The notes under the pieces were generated by a model. The model saw only the letters and a list, made by a program, of their open reading frames with translations. It had not been told where the DNA came from and did not search any database. This document shows positions 8,320 to 16,510 of a stretch of 64,000 nt of DNA, piece by piece. The position numbers were made by a program, and so were the translations under genes. Position 1 is the first letter of the stretch, and every line of letters begins with the position of its first letter. The stretch comes from Streptomyces sp. yr375 (GTDB taxonomy: Bacteria; Actinomycetota; Actinomycetes; Streptomycetales; Streptomycetaceae), in the NCBI RefSeq assembly GCF_900110755.1, contig NZ_FOFF01000032.1, positions 1 to 64,000 of the forward strand, read 5' to 3'.

Positions 8320-9930
8320 TCATTGTCGGGCATCGGGCCTGGCGGCGACCACGCCGGGAGCGGCGTCGGCGGGGTCGAGGTCGCCAGGGGCGAGGTCGGC
8401 CGGGCCGGCGTCGCCAGGGCCGGTGTCGGCGGTCTCGTCGTGCGCGGCTCCCGGCAGGAACGCGGCGGCCAGCAGGGCGGTGACCAGGGCGGCGATCCCG
8501 CACACCAGCAGGACCAGGTCCATGCCGTGCACATAGGCGTCGTTCGCGGAGGCGACGAGGCCGGTCAGGTGGGCCTGCTCGGCGACGACGTGGGCGGCGA
8601 CCACCGAGTCCCCGGCGGTGTCGGCGACCTGGGCGGGCAGACCGGTGACGTCGAGCCGGTCCCGGAAGGCGGCGGACAGCAGGCTGCCGAGCAGCGCGAT
8701 GCCGATCGCGCCGCCGACCTGGCGCAAGGTCATCAGGAGCCCGGAGCCGCTGCCGGCGCGGTCGCGGGGCAGGGTGCCCAGCGCGCCGTTCATGGCCGGG
8801 ATGACGGAGAAGCCGAAGCCGAGGCCGGTGACGGACAGCCACAGCGCGGTGAATCCGTAGCCGGAGTCGACCGTCGTCCGGGTGCCGAGGAGCGCGGCGA
8901 AGGCCAGCACCACCAGGCCCGCGCTCACCGAGGCGCGCGCCCCGAACCGGGCGACGACCGGCGCGGCGGTCCGCGAGGCCACCAGCAGGCCGCCCATCAT
9001 CGGCAGCAGCCGCACACCCGTGCCGAGGGCGTCGTGGCCGAGGACGGCCTGAAGGTAGGGCGGCAGCACGAACAGCAGGCCGGACAGTACGAACATCACC
9101 AGGGTCGCGGCGATCGTGTTGAAGAGGAAACCGCGGTGGGCGAGCAGGGTCATGTCGAGCATGGGGCGCTCGACGCGCCGTTCGCGCAGCACGAGCGCGG
9201 CGATCAGGACGACGGCCGCGCCGAGCATGCCGAGGATCAGCGGGTCGCCCCAGCCGCGCGTGGGGGCCTCGATGATGCCGTAGATCAGGGCGGCGAGCCC
9301 GGTCGCGGTGAGCGCGGTGGAGAGGGCGTCGACCTTGGGGGAGGCGGGGTCGCGGGTCTCGGGGAGCAGGAAGAGGCAGGCGGCGATGCCGAGGGCGGCC
9401 ATCGGGACGTTCACCAGGAAGACCGAGCCCCACCAGTAGTGGTTGAGCAGCCAGCCGCCGATGATCGGGCCGAGCGGCAGGCCGAGCGCGGAGGCGGAGG
9501 AGATGACGCCGACGGCCCTGGTGCGCTCGTCGGGGGCGAAGAGCGAGGGCAGCACCGCCAGCGCGAGCGGCGTGACCAGCGCGGCTCCGACGCCCATGAC
9601 GGCGCGGGCGGCGATCACCGCGTCGACGTCCCCGGCGAGCACGCCGACCAGCGAGCCGGCGAGGAAGATCCCGAGCCCGGTGATCAGCATCCGGCGGCGG
9701 CCGAACCGGTCGCCGAGGAGGCCGGCCGGGAGCATGAGCGCGGCGAAGACGACGACGTAGGCGTCCGCCATCCACTGCTGCTGGCCGGTGGTCGCGCCGA
9801 GGTCGCGCGCCATCGTGGGCAGGGCGACGTTGAGGATCGTGGTGTCGAAGCCGAGCGTGAGCATGCTCGCGACCAGGGCGCTGAGCGCCCACCAGCGGCG
9901 GGGGTCTGGAGTGACAGTGACAGTGTCCAT
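8320..9930 (-). CDS. MFS multidrug efflux transporter, DHA2 (14-TM) family
   Basis: A 536-residue inner-membrane proton antiporter of the EmrB/QacA type with about 14 hydrophobic segments. Diagnostic motifs are the TM1 motif LGFDTTILNVALP (D29 region), motif A GDRFGRRR at about 73-80 and the motif-C-like GVGAALVTPLAL. The C-terminus is a Pro/Ala/Asp-rich cytosolic tail. It exports drugs or amphipathic metabolites; the substrate cannot be read from sequence. A strong promoter and 15-bp operator sit immediately upstream, with almost no room for a leader. The TetR gene lies directly downstream in the same operon. Confidence 0.92.
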   Translation of the reverse strand: MDTVTVTPDPRRWWALSALVASMLTLGFDTTILNVALPTMARDLGATTGQQQWMADAYVVVFAALMLPAGLLGDRFGRRRMLITGLGIFLAGSLVGVLAGDVDAVIAARAVMGVGAALVTPLALAVLPSLFAPDERTRAVGVISSASALGLPLGPIIGGWLLNHYWWGSVFLVNVPMAALGIAACLFLLPETRDPASPKVDALSTALTATGLAALIYGIIEAPTRGWGDPLILGMLGAAVVLIAALVLRERRVERPMLDMTLLAHRGFLFNTIAATLVMFVLSGLLFVLPPYLQAVLGHDALGTGVRLLPMMGGLLVASRTAAPVVARFGARASVSAGLVVLAFAALLGTRTTVDSGYGFTALWLSVTGLGFGFSVIPAMNGALGTLPRDRAGSGSGLLMTLRQVGGAIGIALLGSLLSAAFRDRLDVTGLPAQVADTAGDSVVAAHVVAEQAHLTGLVASANDAYVHGMDLVLLVCGIAALVTALLAAAFLPGAAHDETADTGPGDAGPADLAPGDLDPADAAPGVVAARPDARQ

Positions 9931-9934
9931 GAAG

Positions 9935-9967
9935 TGAGAGTAACTCTCAAAACATGTGGACTGTCAA
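9935..9967 (-). promoter_or_regulatory. MFS/TetR promoter with overlapping operator
   Basis: On the minus strand a consensus -35 box TTGACA occupies 9962-9967. About 17-19 bases downstream the -10 region (GTTACT/TACTCT) is embedded in the palindrome TGAGAGTAACTCTCA at 9935-9949, which is perfect apart from the central base. The palindrome ends five bases before the MFS ATG. An operator covering the -10 box is typical of TetR-family autoregulated pumps. The predicted transcription start falls at or next to the ATG, so the mRNA may be leaderless. Confidence 0.75.
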
Positions 9968-10035
9968 TAAGTACCCACTCCAGGTATTCGCTCCTGGGGC
10001 TCTCGCAACGCAAACTCGCCACGCAAAAGGGCCAC

Positions 10036-10068
10036 GCAAAAGGGCCACGGCTCGAAAGCCGTGGCCCT
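10036..10068 (-). terminator. Rho-independent terminator after hemolysin III gene
   Basis: A perfect 12-bp stem AGGGCCACGGCT / AGCCGTGGCCCT (10041-10052 and 10057-10068) with a CGAA/TTCG tetraloop is followed on the minus strand by TTTT. It separates the hemolysin III gene from the MFS operon on the same strand. Two extra partial copies of GGGCCACGCAAAA lie next to it. Confidence 0.85.
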
Positions 10069-10106
10069 GAAGGAGGGGGCGTCCGTAGTGGATCGCCCGT
10101 AGGGGA

Positions 10107-10829
10107 CTACCCGTGCTGGTACGCCACCAGGGAGATGCCGACGTAGTGGACGACGAACGCGGCGAGCGTGAGGGAGTGGAAGACCTCGTGGAAGCCGAAC
10201 CAACGCGGTGACGGGTTGGGCCGCTTGATGCCGTAGATCACGCCGCCCGCGCTGTAGAGGAGTCCGCCGACGACCACCAGGACCAGGACGGCGATGCCGC
10301 CCGTGCGCAGGAAGTCCGGCAGGAAGAAGACGGCCGCCCAGCCCATCGCGATGTAGCAGGGGGTGTAGAGCCAGCGCGGCGCGCCCACCCAGAACACCCG
10401 GAACGCGATGCCGGCCGCCGCCGCGGCCCAGATGCTCCACAGCAGCCACTGCCCCTTGGCCTCGGGCAGCAGCAGCATCGTCAGCGGGGTGTAGGTGCCC
10501 GCGATGATCAGGAAGATGTTCGCGTGGTCGAGTCTGCGCAGGATGCCGTCCATGCGCGGGCTCCAGTCGCCCCGGTGGTACAGCGCGCTCACGCCGAACA
10601 GCAGGCAGGCGGTGAAGGCGAAGATGCCGCAGGCGATACGGCCACGGGTGGAGTCGGCGAGCGCGGTGAGCACGAGACCCGAGACGAGGACGGCCGGGAA
10701 CATGCCGAGATGCAGCCAGCCGCGGAGCTTGGGCTTGATCTCTTGCGACAGGGAGTGCGCGACGGGACCGCGGCCGGCGGCCGGCGTATCCGTGGGCGCG
10801 TCGGGGACGGGCGCAGTCATAGGCGGCAT
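10107..10829 (-). CDS. Hemolysin III / PAQR-family membrane protein (TrhA-like)
   Basis: A 240-residue seven-transmembrane protein of the hemolysin III (PAQR) family. It shows the conserved SALYHRGDW segment near 100, LDHANIFLIIAGTYTP near 125 and HEVFHSLTLAAFVVHY near the end. The separated histidines and aspartate match the metal site of PAQR proteins. Bacterial members are linked to membrane-fluidity or fatty-acid homeostasis; hydrolase activity is inferred from eukaryotic adiponectin receptors. The start may be ATG 10829 or ATG 10820. An 18-bp palindrome sits four bases upstream, and a terminator lies 38 bp downstream, so it is a monocistronic unit. Confidence 0.9.
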   Translation of the reverse strand: MPPMTAPVPDAPTDTPAAGRGPVAHSLSQEIKPKLRGWLHLGMFPAVLVSGLVLTALADSTRGRIACGIFAFTACLLFGVSALYHRGDWSPRMDGILRRLDHANIFLIIAGTYTPLTMLLLPEAKGQWLLWSIWAAAAAGIAFRVFWVGAPRWLYTPCYIAMGWAAVFFLPDFLRTGGIAVLVLVVVGGLLYSAGGVIYGIKRPNPSPRWFGFHEVFHSLTLAAFVVHYVGISLVAYQHG

Positions 10830-10832
10830 CGT

Positions 10833-10850
10833 ACCTACGGAACCGTAGGT
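10833..10850. promoter_or_regulatory. Palindromic operator upstream of hemolysin III gene
   Basis: ACCTACGGAACCGTAGGT is an 18-bp inverted repeat with perfect 8-bp arms and a two-base centre, four bases before the start of the hemolysin III gene. Size and symmetry suit a TetR-type dimeric repressor. No such regulator is next to it, so it would act in trans. Confidence 0.65.
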
Positions 10851-11180
10851 TGCGGATCAGTCCGGCGAGATGACGGGTCAAGAGTGGCCATCGTCTCACG
10901 GGAGTTGGGTCGGCGCGGTGCGCGGAAGTCAGGTCAACGGACGGTTGTCCGAACGTCATGTGAACGCAAAACGTCGCTTTTACACGTGCCGGGCCGTGGT
11001 CATGTGCGTGGTCATCCTCACTCCGCTCACTTGTGAGGCAGTCTGGACAGATGGGCGGTACAGTCGGATGATCAAATGAGTGCGGTCGACACCGGATGAG
11101 CGCCAAGGTCACCACCGAGAAGCATCCGGGTCGCAGCCCCCACGGGGCCTCCAACAAAAAACCCTCATTTAGGAGCAATC
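10851..11180 (+). promoter_or_regulatory. Intergenic region with pckG promoter
   Basis: This 330-bp stretch holds no gene. The best plus-strand promoter is TGGACA (11044-11049), a 17-base spacer and GATGAT (11067-11072). The leader would be about 100 nt and ends with an AGGAG ribosome site at 11171-11175. Part of the upstream sequence, around 10955-11000, is less GC-rich than average, as expected for a regulatory region of a gluconeogenic gene. Confidence 0.45.
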
Positions 11181-13004
11181 GTGGCGCGCGACATCGCGGC
11201 TCCCCCCGTCATCCCCACCCACCACCAGGAACTCGTCTCCTGGGTGCACGAGATCGCCGAACTGACGCAGCCGGACAACGTGGTCTGGTGTGACGGATCC
11301 GAGGCCGAGTACGAGCGCCTGTGCGGGGAGCTCGTCTCGAAGGGCACCTTCCGGAAACTCGACCCGATCAAGCGACCGAACTCCTACTACGCGGCCTCCG
11401 ACCCGACCGACGTCGCGCGTGTCGAGGACCGCACCTTCATCTGCTCCGAGAAGGAGGAGGACGCGGGCCCGACCAACCACTGGAAGGCCCCGGCGGACAT
11501 GCGGGACATCTTCGTCGGCGAAAAGGGCCTGTTCCGGGGCTCGATGCGGGGCCGGACGATGTACGTCGTCCCGTTCTGCATGGGCCCGCTGGGCTCCGAC
11601 CTCTCCGCGATCGGCGTCGAGATCACCGACTCCGCCTACGTCGCCGTGTCCATGCGCACCATGACCCGCATGGGACAGCCGGTCCTGGACGAACTGGGCT
11701 CCGACGGGTTCTTCGTGCGTGCCGTGCACACGCTCGGCGCGCCGCTCGCCGAGGGCGAGGCGGACGTCCCCTGGCCGTGCAACTCCACGAAGTACATCTC
11801 GCACTTCCCCGAGAGCCGCGAGATCTGGTCCTACGGCTCCGGCTACGGCGGCAACGCGCTGCTCGGCAAGAAGTGCTACGCCCTGCGCATCGCGTCGGTG
11901 ATGGCGCGGGACGCGGGCTGGCTCGCCGAGCACATGCTCATCCTCAAGCTGACCCCGCCGCAGGGCGAGTCGAAGTACGTGGCCGCCGCCTTCCCGTCCG
12001 CCTGCGGCAAGACCAACCTCGCCATGCTGGAGCCCACCGTCTCCGGCTGGACCGTCGAGACCATCGGCGACGACATCGCGTGGATGCGCTTCGGCGAGGA
12101 CGGCCGGCTGTACGCCATCAACCCCGAGGCCGGTTTCTTCGGCGTCGCGCCCGGCACCGGTGAGCACACCAACGCCAACGCGATGAAGACGCTGTGGGGC
12201 AACTCGGTCTTCACGAACGTGGCGTTGACCGACGACAACGACATCTGGTGGGAGGGCATGACGGAGGAGACCCCGGCCCACCTGACGGACTGGAAGGGCA
12301 ACGACTGGACACCGGCGTCCGGTTCGCCCGCCGCCCACCCCAACGCCCGCTTCACCGTGCCCGCTTCGCAGTGCCCGATCATCGCGCCCGAGTGGGAGGA
12401 CCCCAAGGGCGTGCCGATCTCGGCGATCCTGTTCGGCGGCCGGCGCGCCTCCGCCGTCCCGCTGGTGACGGAGTCCTTCGACTGGAACCACGGCGTGTTC
12501 CTCGGCGCGAACGTGGCGAGCGAGAAGACCGCCGCCGCCGAGGGCAAGGTCGGCGAACTGCGCCGCGACCCCTTCGCCATGCTGCCGTTCTGCGGCTACA
12601 ACATGGGCGACTACATGGGTCATTGGGTCGACGTCGCCAAGGGCAAGGACCAGGCGAAGCTCCCGAAGATCTACTACGTCAACTGGTTCCGCAAGAACGA
12701 CGCGGGCCAGTTCGTGTGGCCCGGCTTCGGTGAGAACAGCCGTGTCCTGAAGTGGATCGTCGAGCGGCTGGAGGGCAAGGCCGAGGGCGTGGAGACCCCG
12801 ATCGGCGTCCTGCCGGCCAAGGGCGCCCTCGACACGAACGGCCTCCAACTCGCCGACGAGGACCTGGAGTTCCTCCTCACGGTCGACAAGGAGGTCTGGC
12901 GCGAGGAGGCCGCCCTGGTCCCCGAGCATCTGAACACCTTCGGCGACCACACACCCAAGGAACTGTGGGACGAGTACCACGCGCTGGTACAGCGCCTGGG
13001 CTGA
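11181..13004 (+). CDS. pckG: Phosphoenolpyruvate carboxykinase (GTP)
   Basis: A 607-residue cytosolic GTP-dependent PEPCK, converting oxaloacetate and GTP to phosphoenolpyruvate, CO2 and GDP at the entry to gluconeogenesis. The P-loop SACGKTN (273-279) with the GTP-class reactive cysteine C275 and the kinase-2 metal motif GDDIAWM (296-302) are intact. The PEPCK-specific SxxGGNALLGKKC-type segment is near 220-232, and GYNMGDYMGHW is near the C-terminus. Length is normal for the family. The start is GTG 11181 with AGGAG six bases upstream. It is monocistronic: a 330-bp regulatory region precedes it and a strong hairpin follows. Confidence 0.98.
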   Translation: MARDIAAPPVIPTHHQELVSWVHEIAELTQPDNVVWCDGSEAEYERLCGELVSKGTFRKLDPIKRPNSYYAASDPTDVARVEDRTFICSEKEEDAGPTNHWKAPADMRDIFVGEKGLFRGSMRGRTMYVVPFCMGPLGSDLSAIGVEITDSAYVAVSMRTMTRMGQPVLDELGSDGFFVRAVHTLGAPLAEGEADVPWPCNSTKYISHFPESREIWSYGSGYGGNALLGKKCYALRIASVMARDAGWLAEHMLILKLTPPQGESKYVAAAFPSACGKTNLAMLEPTVSGWTVETIGDDIAWMRFGEDGRLYAINPEAGFFGVAPGTGEHTNANAMKTLWGNSVFTNVALTDDNDIWWEGMTEETPAHLTDWKGNDWTPASGSPAAHPNARFTVPASQCPIIAPEWEDPKGVPISAILFGGRRASAVPLVTESFDWNHGVFLGANVASEKTAAAEGKVGELRRDPFAMLPFCGYNMGDYMGHWVDVAKGKDQAKLPKIYYVNWFRKNDAGQFVWPGFGENSRVLKWIVERLEGKAEGVETPIGVLPAKGALDTNGLQLADEDLEFLLTVDKEVWREEAALVPEHLNTFGDHTPKELWDEYHALVQRLG

Positions 13005-13028
13005 CGTCCCCCTTGGCCGGAATGGGTC

Positions 13029-13056
13029 GGGCCGCGTACAACGACGTACGCGGCCC
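13029..13056 (+). terminator. Terminator hairpin of pckG
   Basis: GGGCCGCGTAC and GTACGCGGCCC form a perfect 11-bp stem with a six-base loop, 25 bp after the pckG stop. There is no T-tract, as is common in Streptomyces. A G-rich stretch with several GGAGGGGAG-like copies follows to about 13205. Confidence 0.75.
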
Positions 13057-13210
13057 GGGGCCGTTCACGGTTCGCCGCCCGAGCCGACGCGGTGTGTGGC
13101 GCCCGGTCCGCGCGTCGCTGCGGGTGCACGCGGACCGGGGCCGTTCGTGGTCCCCCGTAGGGGAGTCCCCTGAAGGGAGGTTTCCTGGAGGGGAGCTTCT
13201 TGGAGGGGAG

Positions 13211-13645
13211 TCAGCCGGCGGTGCTGAGTTCCTTGGTTTCCGCCAGGGCGGCGGCGTGCGCGTCCATGCGCTGGGCCGCCAGGATCGCCGTCGCCGTGTC
13301 CGCGCGGGACGCGGCGACGAGGAGCGCGCGGCCCGCCAGGGCGTGCGCCCGCTTGTGCAGGACGATCGCGCGGCGCGACTCCGCGAGGGCGGTGGCGAGC
13401 GGCGGGCGGACCGGCGTCCGCCCTTCCCGCAGCCGGGTGACCTGCTGCGCGAGCCCTGCGGCCGCGTTGTCCAGGTCGGCGGAGGGCTCCGTCGCGAGCA
13501 GCTCGTCGGTGACGGCGAGCAGCGCCGCGAGATGGCCCGCGAGCTGGATGTCCAGCTCTTCCTCGCGGGAACGGTGGGGGAAGTCCGAGGGCATGCCGGC
13601 CATCGTGCTGCTGTGGACCGACTTGGTGCGGATCGGTTCGTACAT
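13211..13645 (-). CDS. Conserved small alpha-helical protein, function unknown
   Basis: A 144-residue protein rich in Ala, Leu, Arg and Glu, predicted almost entirely helical after a disordered N-terminus (about 1-28). No transmembrane segment, signal peptide or catalytic motif is visible, and I do not recognise the family beyond a Streptomyces hypothetical. Regular leucine and alanine spacing suggests a helical bundle or coiled-coil dimer. A palindrome 38 bp upstream (13683-13699) implies its own regulated promoter. It is convergent with pckG and transcribed from the same strand as the aminotransferase behind it. Confidence 0.7.
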   Translation of the reverse strand: MYEPIRTKSVHSSTMAGMPSDFPHRSREEELDIQLAGHLAALLAVTDELLATEPSADLDNAAAGLAQQVTRLREGRTPVRPPLATALAESRRAIVLHKRAHALAGRALLVAASRADTATAILAAQRMDAHAAALAETKELSTAG

Positions 13646-13682
13646 GAGGATGGCCTCCTGGGATGTCAGGAAACCATCCTAG

Positions 13683-13699
13683 CTTAGATTCCGTCTAAG
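13683..13699. promoter_or_regulatory. Palindrome CTTAGA-N5-TCTAAG
   Basis: A perfect inverted repeat with 6-bp arms and a TTCCG centre lies about 38 bp upstream of the small helical protein gene. It is AT-rich against its surroundings and is placed where the promoter should be. The TTAG...CTAA pattern is loosely reminiscent of metalloregulator boxes, but it does not match the full DtxR/IdeR consensus, so no regulator is named. Confidence 0.55.
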
Positions 13700-13786
13700 A
13701 TTGTGCTGAGGCTGTGCAGCGGCCGTTCCCTCGGACGTGGCTACGGTTCTCCGCCGGACGTGGCTACGGTTCCCCGCTGGACGCGG

Positions 13787-14998
13787 TTATGGCTGGCTGT
13801 AGCCATCCAGGAAGCGGCCGATCCGGCCCATCGCGTCCCGCAGGTCCGTGGCCGTCGGCAGGGTGACGACCCGGAAGTGGTCCGGCTCCGGCCAGTTGAA
13901 ACCGGTGCCCTGGACCACCATGATCTTCTCCCGGCGGAGCAGGTCGAGGACCATCCGCCGGTCGTCCTTGATCTTGAAGACGGTGGGATCCAGGCGCGGG
14001 AAGAGATACAGCGCGCCCTTGGGGCGGACGCAGGTCACGCCGGGGATCTGCGTCAGCAGCTCGTACGCCGTGTCCATCTGTTCCTTGAGCCGGCCGCCGG
14101 GCAGCACCAGGTCCTTGATCGTCTGGCGTCCGCTGAGGGCGGCGACCACGCCGTGCTGACCTGGCATGTTCGCGCACAGGCGCATGTTCGCCAGGATCGT
14201 CAGGCCCTCGATGTAGGAGTCGGCGTGCGCGCGCGGCCCGGAGATCGCCATCCAGCCGACCCGGTAGCCGGCCACCCGGTACGCCTTCGACATGCCGTTG
14301 AAGGTGAGGGTCAGCAGGTCGGGGGCGACCTTGGCGGTCGGGGTGTGCGTGGCGCCGTCGTAGAGGATCTTGTCGTAGATCTCGTCCGAGCAGACCAGGA
14401 GGTTGTGCCGGCGCGCGATGTCGGTCAGCCCCCGGACCATCGCCTCGTCGTACACCGCGCCCGTCGGGTTGTTCGGGTTGATGATGACGATCGCCTTGGT
14501 GCGGTCGGTGACCTTGCGCTCGACGTCGGCGAGGTCGGGCATCCAGTCGGCCTGTTCGTCGCACCGGTAGTGCACGGCGGTGCCGCCGGACAGGGACACG
14601 GCGGCGGTCCACAGCGGGTAGTCCGGGGCGGGGACGAGGACCTCGTCGCCGTCGTCCAGCAGTCCCTGCATGGCCATGACGATGAGCTCGGAGACGCCGT
14701 TGCCGATGAAGACGTGCTCGACGTCGGTCTCGATGCCGAGTGTCTGGTTGTGCATGACGACGGCCCTGCGCGCGGCCAGCAGTCCCTTGGCGTCGCCGTA
14801 CCCGTGCGCCGTCGAGACGTTGCGGAGGATGTCCTCCAGGATCTCCGGCGGCGCCTCGAACCCGAACGCGGCCGGGTTCCCGGTGTTCAGCTTGAGGATG
14901 CGGTGACCAGCCGCTTCCAGCCGCATCGCCTCCTCGAGAACCGGGCCCCGGATCTCGTAACAGACGTTGGCGAGCTTGGTCGACTGGATCACCTGCAT
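13787..14998 (-). CDS. Class I/II PLP aminotransferase, AlaA-like
   Basis: A 403-residue fold-type I aminotransferase resembling bacterial alanine aminotransferase (AlaA), which interconverts alanine/2-oxoglutarate and pyruvate/glutamate. The PLP lysine is K238 in SKAYR; NPNNPTG (174-180), SDEIYDK (204-210) and the late FRVVTLP arginine are intact. The N-terminal GNPAAFGFEAPPE segment is characteristic of the AlaA-like subgroup. Length is typical. The start is ATG 14998. No partner gene is visible, so the substrate assignment is by family resemblance only. Confidence 0.9.
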   Translation of the reverse strand: MQVIQSTKLANVCYEIRGPVLEEAMRLEAAGHRILKLNTGNPAAFGFEAPPEILEDILRNVSTAHGYGDAKGLLAARRAVVMHNQTLGIETDVEHVFIGNGVSELIVMAMQGLLDDGDEVLVPAPDYPLWTAAVSLSGGTAVHYRCDEQADWMPDLADVERKVTDRTKAIVIINPNNPTGAVYDEAMVRGLTDIARRHNLLVCSDEIYDKILYDGATHTPTAKVAPDLLTLTFNGMSKAYRVAGYRVGWMAISGPRAHADSYIEGLTILANMRLCANMPGQHGVVAALSGRQTIKDLVLPGGRLKEQMDTAYELLTQIPGVTCVRPKGALYLFPRLDPTVFKIKDDRRMVLDLLRREKIMVVQGTGFNWPEPDHFRVVTLPTATDLRDAMGRIGRFLDGYSQP

Positions 14999-15119
14999 GC
15001 CTGGAGCTTACGGCCGGGTAACACTTCCCGCGCCGTGTTTTCCACCACTTGAGACGGTCATGGGCGGATCGGTCTCGCCCCCACCGGGGCCCGGCCGCGC
15101 ATGCCCATTGCCCACCCGG

Positions 15120-15137
15120 GTAGCCCATCCGGGCTAC
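15120..15137. terminator. Hairpin downstream of DUF397 genes
   Basis: GTAGCCC-ATCC-GGGCTAC forms a 7-bp stem 20 bp after the stop of the last minus-strand DUF397 gene. It is a weak candidate terminator without a T-tract. Confidence 0.45.
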
Positions 15138-15156
15138 GGCGGGGCCGCGCTGGCCG

Positions 15157-15369
15157 TCAGCCGCCGAATTCCCCGCCACCGACTCCGGCGCTGAAGGCGT
15201 TCCACTCCGTGGGCGCGAAGAAGAGGACGGGGCCGTGCGGGTTCTTGCTGTCCCGTATCGCGCGGCCTCCGTCGGCGGTGTGCGCGACCTCTACGCAGTC
15301 GTCGTTAATGTCCAGCCCGGAAGCCGACGACTTCCTGAAGGCTGTGATGATGTTCCGGTTCTTACGCAC
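15157..15369 (-). CDS. DUF397 protein, copy 1
   Basis: A 70-residue DUF397 protein, starting with GTG 15369. The family core is present: AFRKSSASG, a DDCVEVAH segment, IRDSKNPHGPVLFF and a WNAFSAGV terminus. DUF397 proteins are small partners encoded beside WhiJ-like XRE regulators in Streptomyces, and are thought to modulate them, probably by direct contact. The protein is almost identical to the copy 270 bp upstream; differences cluster at residues 18-22 and at both ends. Confidence 0.93.
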   Translation of the reverse strand: MRKNRNIITAFRKSSASGLDINDDCVEVAHTADGGRAIRDSKNPHGPVLFFAPTEWNAFSAGVGGGEFGG

Positions 15370-15426
15370 TTGCCTCTTCTTCCTGGGGGGCGAGGGATGC
15401 GCCGGAGTGGAGTACGGCCTTGGCTG

Positions 15427-15639
15427 TCAGTCGTTGAATTCCCCGCCCACGACTCCGGCGCTGAAGGCGTTCCACTCCGTAGGCGCGAAGAAGAGGACCG
15501 GGCCGTGGGGGTTCTTGCTGTCGCGTATTGCGCGGCCTCCGTCGGCGGTGTGCGCGACCTCTACGCAGTCGTCGTCGTGGTTCATCCCGGAGGCCGACGA
15601 CTTCCTGAAGGCCGTGACGATGTCCCGGTTCTTACTCAC
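15427..15639 (-). CDS. DUF397 protein, copy 2
   Basis: A 70-residue DUF397 protein starting at GTG 15639. This overlaps the end of the XRE regulator gene by 8 bp (its TAA is at 15632-15634), so translation is probably coupled. Sequence from AFRKSSASG to the terminus is nearly identical to copy 1, with MNHDD instead of LDINDD after ASG. A longer open frame continues upstream to 15870, but that part is antisense shadow of the XRE gene. This copy, directly coupled to the regulator, is probably the ancestral one. Confidence 0.93.
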   Translation of the reverse strand: MSKNRDIVTAFRKSSASGMNHDDDCVEVAHTADGGRAIRDSKNPHGPVLFFAPTEWNAFSAGVVGGEFND

Positions 15640-16510
15640 TTGCTGCTTCTTCCTGGGAGATGCCGTCCGCCGTCTGCCGGAGGAACGCGAGGCTCTCCTC
15701 GGGGCTGAGCGCGGCGGACCGCAGCGTGTCGAAAGCATGCCCGTAGCGAGCCAGTTCTTCCTCGTCCTCGATGAGCAACATGCCCCCAAGCGCGTCGAGA
15801 GCGACGATCTCGGGGGCCCACTCCTCGTCGAAGGAGAAGGCGACGAAAGGACTGGCGATCCTTGCCGCATCCCACTGGCCCTGCGGCAGGATTTGGACCG
15901 TCGTGCTCCTCCGTCGGGCGACCTTGACGATGTGCTCGATCTGCTTGCGGTGATCCGAACGGCTCGGCATCGGAGAAGTGAGCGCGTGCTCCCAGATGAC
16001 GGCGGCGATGCGCGTGCCCGCCTCCTCGACGGTGCGGCGGCGCTCTTGGCGGATCTTGAGACCCTCTTTGACCATCTCTTCCGACATCGCGGCCGGATTG
16101 CTTTCGAAGAGCGCTCGCGTGTACTCGGGGGTTTGCAGGATTCCGGGGATGAACATGGTCTGCCAGGTGCGGATGAAGGACGCGTCCGCCTCCAGCGTCA
16201 CGAAGTCGGTGAAGCCGGCCTTGACCGTCGCCTGGTAGTCCGCCCACCAACCGCGCTTGTTGCTCTGGCGCGCCAGGCTCTCCAGCCGGCCGCGCAGCTC
16301 CGCGTCCTGGATCTGGTAGAGGTCCAGGAGGATCCGTACGTCCCCTACGCGCGCCGGTGACAGCCCCGACTCCAGTCGGCTGATCTTGGACGTGGAGCAA
16401 CCGACCGCTTCGGCCGCGTCCTTCAGGTCGAACCGAAGGCTCTCGCGGTGCTTGCGCAGCGCGGTGCCGAGCCGTCGGCCGCGAATCGCAGGCCGTCCAT
16501 CTGACGACAT
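15632..16510 (-). CDS. WhiJ-like XRE-family regulator
   Basis: A 292-residue regulator with an N-terminal XRE/Cro helix-turn-helix (about 10-65, containing LKDAAEAVGCSTSKISRLESG) and a C-terminal DUF5753-type domain (about 95-280). Markers of the latter are FIPGILQTPEYTRALF, RQERR, the WEHAL segment and VQILP. This architecture defines the WhiJ/AbaA-type developmental regulators of Streptomyces, always linked to DUF397 and RsbW-like genes, as here. ATG 16510 has AAAGGGG upstream. It overlaps the DUF397 gene downstream and is divergent from the ATPase gene. Role in development or antibiotic control is inferred from the family. Confidence 0.93.
   Translation of the reverse strand: MSSDGRPAIRGRRLGTALRKHRESLRFDLKDAAEAVGCSTSKISRLESGLSPARVGDVRILLDLYQIQDAELRGRLESLARQSNKRGWWADYQATVKAGFTDFVTLEADASFIRTWQTMFIPGILQTPEYTRALFESNPAAMSEEMVKEGLKIRQERRRTVEEAGTRIAAVIWEHALTSPMPSRSDHRKQIEHIVKVARRRSTTVQILPQGQWDAARIASPFVAFSFDEEWAPEIVALDALGGMLLIEDEEELARYGHAFDTLRSAALSPEESLAFLRQTADGISQEEAASE

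Larger units (their letters stand above)
15157..15662. repeat. 270-bp tandem duplication carrying DUF397
   Basis: Two direct copies offset by exactly 270 bp (gene starts 15369 and 15639, stops 15157 and 15427) include the whole coding region and about 20 bp of the upstream segment (TCTTCTTCCTGGG-like). Most changes are silent or lie at the ends, indicating a recent duplication of the gene with its ribosome site. Confidence 0.85.

Noticed and set aside
8182..10146. 654-residue plus-strand frame across the MFS gene
   Set aside because: Antisense shadow of the TetR/MFS genes, rich in Gly, Arg, Glu, Asp and His, without motifs.
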